Below, piece by piece: positions 60,448 through 64,000 of a stretch of 64,000 nucleotides of DNA; within the stretch, counting starts at the first letter, position 1; the number at the start of each line of letters is the position of its first letter. The DNA is taken from positions 1-64,000 of the forward strand of contig DATJMX010000010.1 in NCBI GenBank assembly GCA_035508495.1, read 5' to 3'. The DNA comes from Candidatus Binataceae bacterium. Its GTDB lineage: Bacteria; Desulfobacterota; Binatia; Binatales; Binataceae. The notes beneath the pieces are model-generated. The model saw only the letters and a list, made by a program, of their open reading frames with translations. It was not told the origin of the DNA and made no database searches. A program made the translations under genes and the position numbers.

Positions 60448-60486
60448 GGCGCCGCTGCGGAACGTTCGCGGCGGCGCTTTCGTTTG
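60448..60486 (+). terminator. Intrinsic terminator after the sulfotransferase
   Basis: GCGCCGCTGCG and CGCGGCGGCGC pair over 11 bases (one T-G wobble) around GAACGTT, followed by TTTCGTTTG. It starts 22 bases after the sulfotransferase stop. Confidence 0.75.
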
Positions 60487-61256
60487 CCGGCCGTCGGTTT
60501 CGCGTCTTCAGGCCTTCTTTCTCCTCTGCTCGGAACACATTGATGAACTAGAGCTGCTTTTGCCTCCTTGCAATTAACTCCGAACGTCGCCATAAGAGAC
60601 AGCGTCGCTTGGCAACAGAGAGGCGACGAAAGCGAGGATCCGGGGGAATGGCAAAACTTGCGGACGGTCTTGAGAAGAGGGGCGCAGGCTCCCGGACTGC
60701 GCTCACGCGCACCGGCAGCCGGCCAGGAAAAACATAATGGTCGTTTGCTGAATGGTTCGTGTTTGCGGATAGGGCGCGGAGGGGGGGCGAGCGGTAGAGG
60801 GTGCCGCTGAGAGATAGACGGAACACGCCGAGCTTCAGCCGGTGTTCGTTCTGCCCGCCTGCATCACTGACTGGAAACCTAATCGGTCTTTGGCTTAGTA
60901 GCGATGCCGCTGTTCGATGGCACGATCGCGAGACCTTGCCTTGGCGCCGGACCCGTCTATTCCGCCCGTTTAGGAAAACTCATTTCCTTTGCGGCGATAG
61001 TCATTCGATGGCCCATTACAAGCCGCTCGCCGACACAGCGAATCCCTTTCAAAATATATAATGCGCCCGGAGGTCCACTTCGCGCGTGTTATTCTAGTCA
61101 AACTCAGAGAAATGATGTTTCGTTCTCCTTCGCGTTTGTATCAAGTTGGAGCACGCGGTCTCTGCGCAAAAACTAGTATGAATCGGATCGGTGCACATCG
61201 TCGCTCGGATAGTTCATGGCTCGCGAGTTGCTCTATTGGGCTTCAGGACGGTGACG
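60487..61256. other. Long intergenic region before the beta-helix gene
   Basis: About 770 bases with no supported gene. Small frames exist on both strands but lack homology-like motifs and ribosome binding sites. The base composition becomes more A/T-rich toward 61000-61180, as expected of a promoter region; no confident promoter or riboswitch was recognised. Confidence 0.5.
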
Positions 61257-62762
61257 ATGATGAAAACAAAATCCTCTCTCAGTCTGAGTATCCTGGCGCT
61301 TGGGATGTGTTTGTTTTCGGCCGCGCGATCGGCGAATGCGGCCAGTTACTATGTAGATCCAGCCGGTAACGATTCGAACCCCGGCAGCAGCTCTGCTGCT
61401 CCGTGGAAGACACTCGCCAAAGTCAGCGGATGGGTATTTCAGCCGGGCGATGTGATCTATTTGAAGCGCGGCGGCCTCTGGCGTGAAACGCTTACCCCCA
61501 AGAGCAGCGGGACCGCTGCGAAACCTGTCACATTCACCGCCTATGGGACCGGCGCACTTCCAATAATCAATGGTTCCAATCTTGTGACGGGATGGGAAGT
61601 CAGCACGGGCGCCACCTACCAGGCCGCACTGAATAGCGCACCCTACAACGTATACAGCGATGGTCAGCCGGAGTGGGGGCTGACAATGGCGAATTCGGTG
61701 TCGGCGATGACGGCCGGAAGCTGGTACTACAACGGCAGCACCTTGTACGTGCGGCTCGCGGACGGATCAAATCCGGCCAACCACCAGATCGAGGCGGCCA
61801 TTCGTCAGAACGGAATCTTCGTCAACGGTGCGGGCTCGAATAACAACCGGGTCGCATCCGCGACTTTCAACTTCTCCGCCGGCAGCAGCGGTCAAGGTGG
61901 CAACGCGACCGCCTATATCAACTACATCACCATCGATAGCATTATGACCGAGCGGACCGGAAACTATGGTATCCAGTTCTACGATTCGGTCGCTCCGCTA
62001 ATCAGCAATTGCATGCTCATCCAGAACGGAACCGGGCAACAGGACCTGGGCTACTACAACGCTCTCTATGCTGACATTGCTCCGAACGCAATCTACAAAG
62101 GCAATACCGTGTTGTATGGCGGTGGTCACAACGCAATTCAGATGCAGCGCGCGGACGGCGGCCAGATATTGAACAATACCGTTACTGAATGGAATCACAA
62201 CGGTATAGACGTGAAGCTTTCCAAGAATATCCTGGTCCAGGGCAACACCGTTCACGATGCCAGCGTGGGATCCGGGCTTTATACTGAATACGTAGTGAAC
62301 TACGACGCCGTGGAGAACATCATCTACAACGCGCCGATGGCAATCCAGCCCAATTTGCAGACGAGTGCGTATATCTACAACAACTCGATGATGAATACGA
62401 CGCAGGGCGGAATTTATCTCGGACCCGCCAATGGCGGCAGCGCTGAGGTCGAGAACAACATCACGATGGGCACCGTCATGGCGCTGCAGAATGCCGGCGG
62501 CTATGCCTTGACCGAAGACTATAATGACTGGGGACCGGCGTCTCAGACGACGCAGGTAAAGCTAGGTCCTTCTGCGGTCAATGCAACGAAATTAATGACG
62601 ATGGCGGGTCATAACAACGACATCAGCGCCAATCCGATGTGGGTATCGGCTCCGACGAAATTTACACTGCAGCCCGCCTCGCCATGCGTGAACGCCGGGA
62701 CCGACGTCGATCTGCCGTATAAGGGCAAAGCCCCGGACATGGGTGCGGTGGAAAGCTACTAG
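61257..62762 (+). CDS. Secreted right-handed parallel beta-helix protein
   Basis: A 501-residue exported protein (start at 61257, AGGA eight bases upstream). A signal peptide (LSLSILALGMCLFSAARSANA) precedes ASYYVDPAGNDSNPGSSSAAPWKTL, the DUF1565-like opening of many polysaccharide-lyase-type beta-helices. Repeated coil elements follow (GIQFYDSVAPLISNCML, NAIYKGNTVLYGGGHNAI, NGIDVKLSKNILVQGNTVHD, AYIYNNSMMNTTQGGIYLG), and the end AGTDVDLPYKGKAPDMGAVE is typical of such proteins. It probably binds or cuts an extracellular polysaccharide. A paralogue lies convergently just downstream. Confidence 0.9.
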   Translation: MMKTKSSLSLSILALGMCLFSAARSANAASYYVDPAGNDSNPGSSSAAPWKTLAKVSGWVFQPGDVIYLKRGGLWRETLTPKSSGTAAKPVTFTAYGTGALPIINGSNLVTGWEVSTGATYQAALNSAPYNVYSDGQPEWGLTMANSVSAMTAGSWYYNGSTLYVRLADGSNPANHQIEAAIRQNGIFVNGAGSNNNRVASATFNFSAGSSGQGGNATAYINYITIDSIMTERTGNYGIQFYDSVAPLISNCMLIQNGTGQQDLGYYNALYADIAPNAIYKGNTVLYGGGHNAIQMQRADGGQILNNTVTEWNHNGIDVKLSKNILVQGNTVHDASVGSGLYTEYVVNYDAVENIIYNAPMAIQPNLQTSAYIYNNSMMNTTQGGIYLGPANGGSAEVENNITMGTVMALQNAGGYALTEDYNDWGPASQTTQVKLGPSAVNATKLMTMAGHNNDISANPMWVSAPTKFTLQPASPCVNAGTDVDLPYKGKAPDMGAVESY

Positions 62763-62784
62763 CTATAGACGCGAAATCTGCGCG

Positions 62785-62815
62785 AAACGCCCCGGGAGAT
62801 CTCGGGGCGTTTTCT
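62785..62815. terminator. Bidirectional intrinsic terminator
   Basis: AAACGCCCCG and CGGGGCGTTT form a 10-base stem around GGAGATCT, with T-runs usable on the plus strand and an A-run giving a T-run on the minus strand. It separates two convergent beta-helix genes. Confidence 0.85.
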
Positions 62816-64000
62816 TATGGGCAGCTGGCGTTGGTGTAGCGATCGCCGGTTCCATAGCCGGCGCGCTGATATTCGGCGATTCCTTCGAAGATACGTTGGC
62901 CCAGTTTTACGTTGGCTGAGCCCCATGCGTTGTCGTCTTCAACGATCGCATCCTGACCAGCGTCGATCAGGGCAAATCGAACGCCGGCGGCGCAGTTATC
63001 TGAGATCGTAACGGTCGCGCCGCGCGGCCCGACGTAGATTGCGGTAGAGGCGCCCAGGATGAAGTTGCCGGTGATAGTCGCGGACGTACCGAGATTTGCC
63101 TGCACACCGGTGACGACGTTCCGAATAGTATTGCCGGAAACGGTGAGGTTCCGATCGAACTCGCCGTAAACTCCGCTACCTGCCACGGAGTCGTGTGCGG
63201 TATTTCCGGTAACTACGACGCCGGTCGATTCCTTGATATCGAGACCGTTGTGAAACCAGTTCTGTACCTGGTTTCCAGCGATTCGAGCACCATCGGCGCG
63301 CTGGCAGTTGATCGCGTTGCCATGACCGCCACTGTAGGCGATGGTGTTGTTCTCGAAGCGCGCGCCCGGTCCGAGATCAACGTGAATGGCATTGTGGTAT
63401 TTGATATCGCGACGACCGGGGCCGGTTTCGTGCACAGTGCAGTTGCGGACAACGGGATTAATCGAATCGTAAAAATGGATTCCCCATCCGGCAGTGCGGC
63501 GGACTTCGATGCCGTCAACTACGATGTGCCCGATTCTGCTTTCTATTGTGCCCGTCCTTCCGCCGTTCCCGCCGCTGTATGAGTAAGAGATCGCAGGCAC
63601 TCCATTGTTGTTCGGATGGGCACCATCGACGATGATTCCATCTTCGCGTACAGCCGCCTCGATAGTCTGCGACGTCGGTTGAGCATCGCGCGGAAAGTGA
63701 AGGAAGAGGCGCCCGGCCTCCCAACGCCAGCCGCCGGGGGCGATGTCTCCGTTCGATGGCGAGTAGTTCAGACCCCAGCCCCACTCACTCCCAACGTATA
63801 CGTTAGCTGCCGGGCTTTCGCACGGCGCCGACCAAACCCCGTCGTGTTCCAGTCGCCATCCTGAGATAACGTCAGCGCCTGAAATGATCGGCGGCGGCCC
63901 GGACCCATAGCGAGTAATAGTGATCGGATGATCGACGGCGCCGCTGCTATGGAGCGCAAGGGTTCCCCGCCATGTATCCCCTGCCTTGAGCGCAACGACA
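62815..64000 (-). CDS. Right-handed parallel beta-helix protein, N-terminus beyond the window
   Basis: The minus-strand frame is open from its stop at 62815 to the right edge (at least 394 codons), so the start lies outside the window. It aligns with the convergent neighbour throughout: KAGDTWRGTLALHSSG with KRGGLWRETLTPKSSG, ESPAANVYVGSEWGWGL with APYNVYSDGQPEWGL, EAAVREDGIIVDGA with EAAIRQNGIFVNGA, then coils such as WGIHFYDSINPVVRNCTVHE and NGLDIKESTGVVVTGNTAHD. The C-terminus is shorter, lacking the DMGAVE ending. A GTG at 63600 is internal and not the real start. Confidence 0.88.
   Translation of the reverse strand, partial: VVALKAGDTWRGTLALHSSGAVDHPITITRYGSGPPPIISGADVISGWRLEHDGVWSAPCESPAANVYVGSEWGWGLNYSPSNGDIAPGGWRWEAGRLFLHFPRDAQPTSQTIEAAVREDGIIVDGAHPNNNGVPAISYSYSGGNGGRTGTIESRIGHIVVDGIEVRRTAGWGIHFYDSINPVVRNCTVHETGPGRRDIKYHNAIHVDLGPGARFENNTIAYSGGHGNAINCQRADGARIAGNQVQNWFHNGLDIKESTGVVVTGNTAHDSVAGSGVYGEFDRNLTVSGNTIRNVVTGVQANLGTSATITGNFILGASTAIYVGPRGATVTISDNCAAGVRFALIDAGQDAIVEDDNAWGSANVKLGQRIFEGIAEYQRAGYGTGDRYTNASCP

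Noticed and set aside
60568..61176. Several short frames in the intergenic region before the beta-helix gene.
   Set aside because: No ribosome binding sites, no recognisable motifs, and Arg/Ser-rich composition.

Overview
The window comes from a GC-rich Gram-negative bacterium. The PqiABC envelope transport operon, several outer-membrane-type lipoproteins and a HlyD/ABC exporter all point to a double membrane. The gene mix includes several amidohydrolase-2 TIM-barrel hydrolases, a luciferase-like monooxygenase, a thiolase/DUF35 pair, a MaoC-type hydratase, a molybdopterin oxidoreductase, and a small DNA-binding-like gene next to a GDP-mannose-pyrophosphorylase-like gene. This fits an uncultured soil lineage of the Binatota/Desulfobacterota kind. 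That placement is inference: there is no rRNA or ribosomal protein gene here to settle it.

Layout. 0-4 kb: the tail of an arylsulfatase, a DUF4410 lipoprotein, an IS3 remnant, two Hsp20 chaperones and an intact IS630-type transposase. 4-7 kb: a FixL/FixJ-like two-component pair and a lone receiver protein. 7.2-10.7 kb: a pqiA-pqiA-pqiB-pqiC operon in which PqiA is split into two genes. 10.9-27.6 kb: a catabolic region with thiolase + DUF35, a TetR regulator, a lactonase-like metallo-beta-lactamase, an LLM oxidoreductase, three amidohydrolases, an N-acyl-D-amino-acid deacylase-like enzyme, an aldo/keto reductase, a molybdopterin oxidoreductase, a zinc alcohol dehydrogenase and a MaoC-like protein. 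27.8-34.9 kb: pyruvoyl arginine decarboxylase, a DUF2844/DUF3443 secreted pair, an NtrC-type regulator with an HPt protein, an SDR and a dual-specificity phosphatase.

35-46.5 kb reads as a stress and quiescence island: YceI, aquaporin Z, a Kef-like antiporter with Usp-like domains, a CBS protein, a CYTH triphosphatase, a short HPF, a DksA-like protein with an AT-hook tail, a universal stress protein and several two-component proteins. Sigma-54-type promoter patterns lie in front of at least two of these units. 46.6-55.6 kb: a radical SAM protein, a TetR-controlled HlyD/ABC exporter laid out like E. coli cecR-ybhGFS, tRNA-Arg(UCG), a crotonase, a DUF885 peptidase and an RMD1/DUF155 protein. 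55.8-64 kb: a second copy of the HTH + nucleotidyltransferase module, a decayed glycosyltransferase, a Crp/Fnr regulator, a sulfotransferase and two convergent paralogous beta-helix proteins. The last part suggests surface polysaccharide or glycan modification.

The observations that most merit follow-up are the duplicated HTH + nucleotidyltransferase module (one copy behind a strong sigma-54 promoter pattern), the DUF2844/DUF3443 pair with two DTGS motifs, the DksA/AT-hook fusion, the amidohydrolase with Arg where its paralogues have the conserved Asp, and a family of intergenic palindromes.
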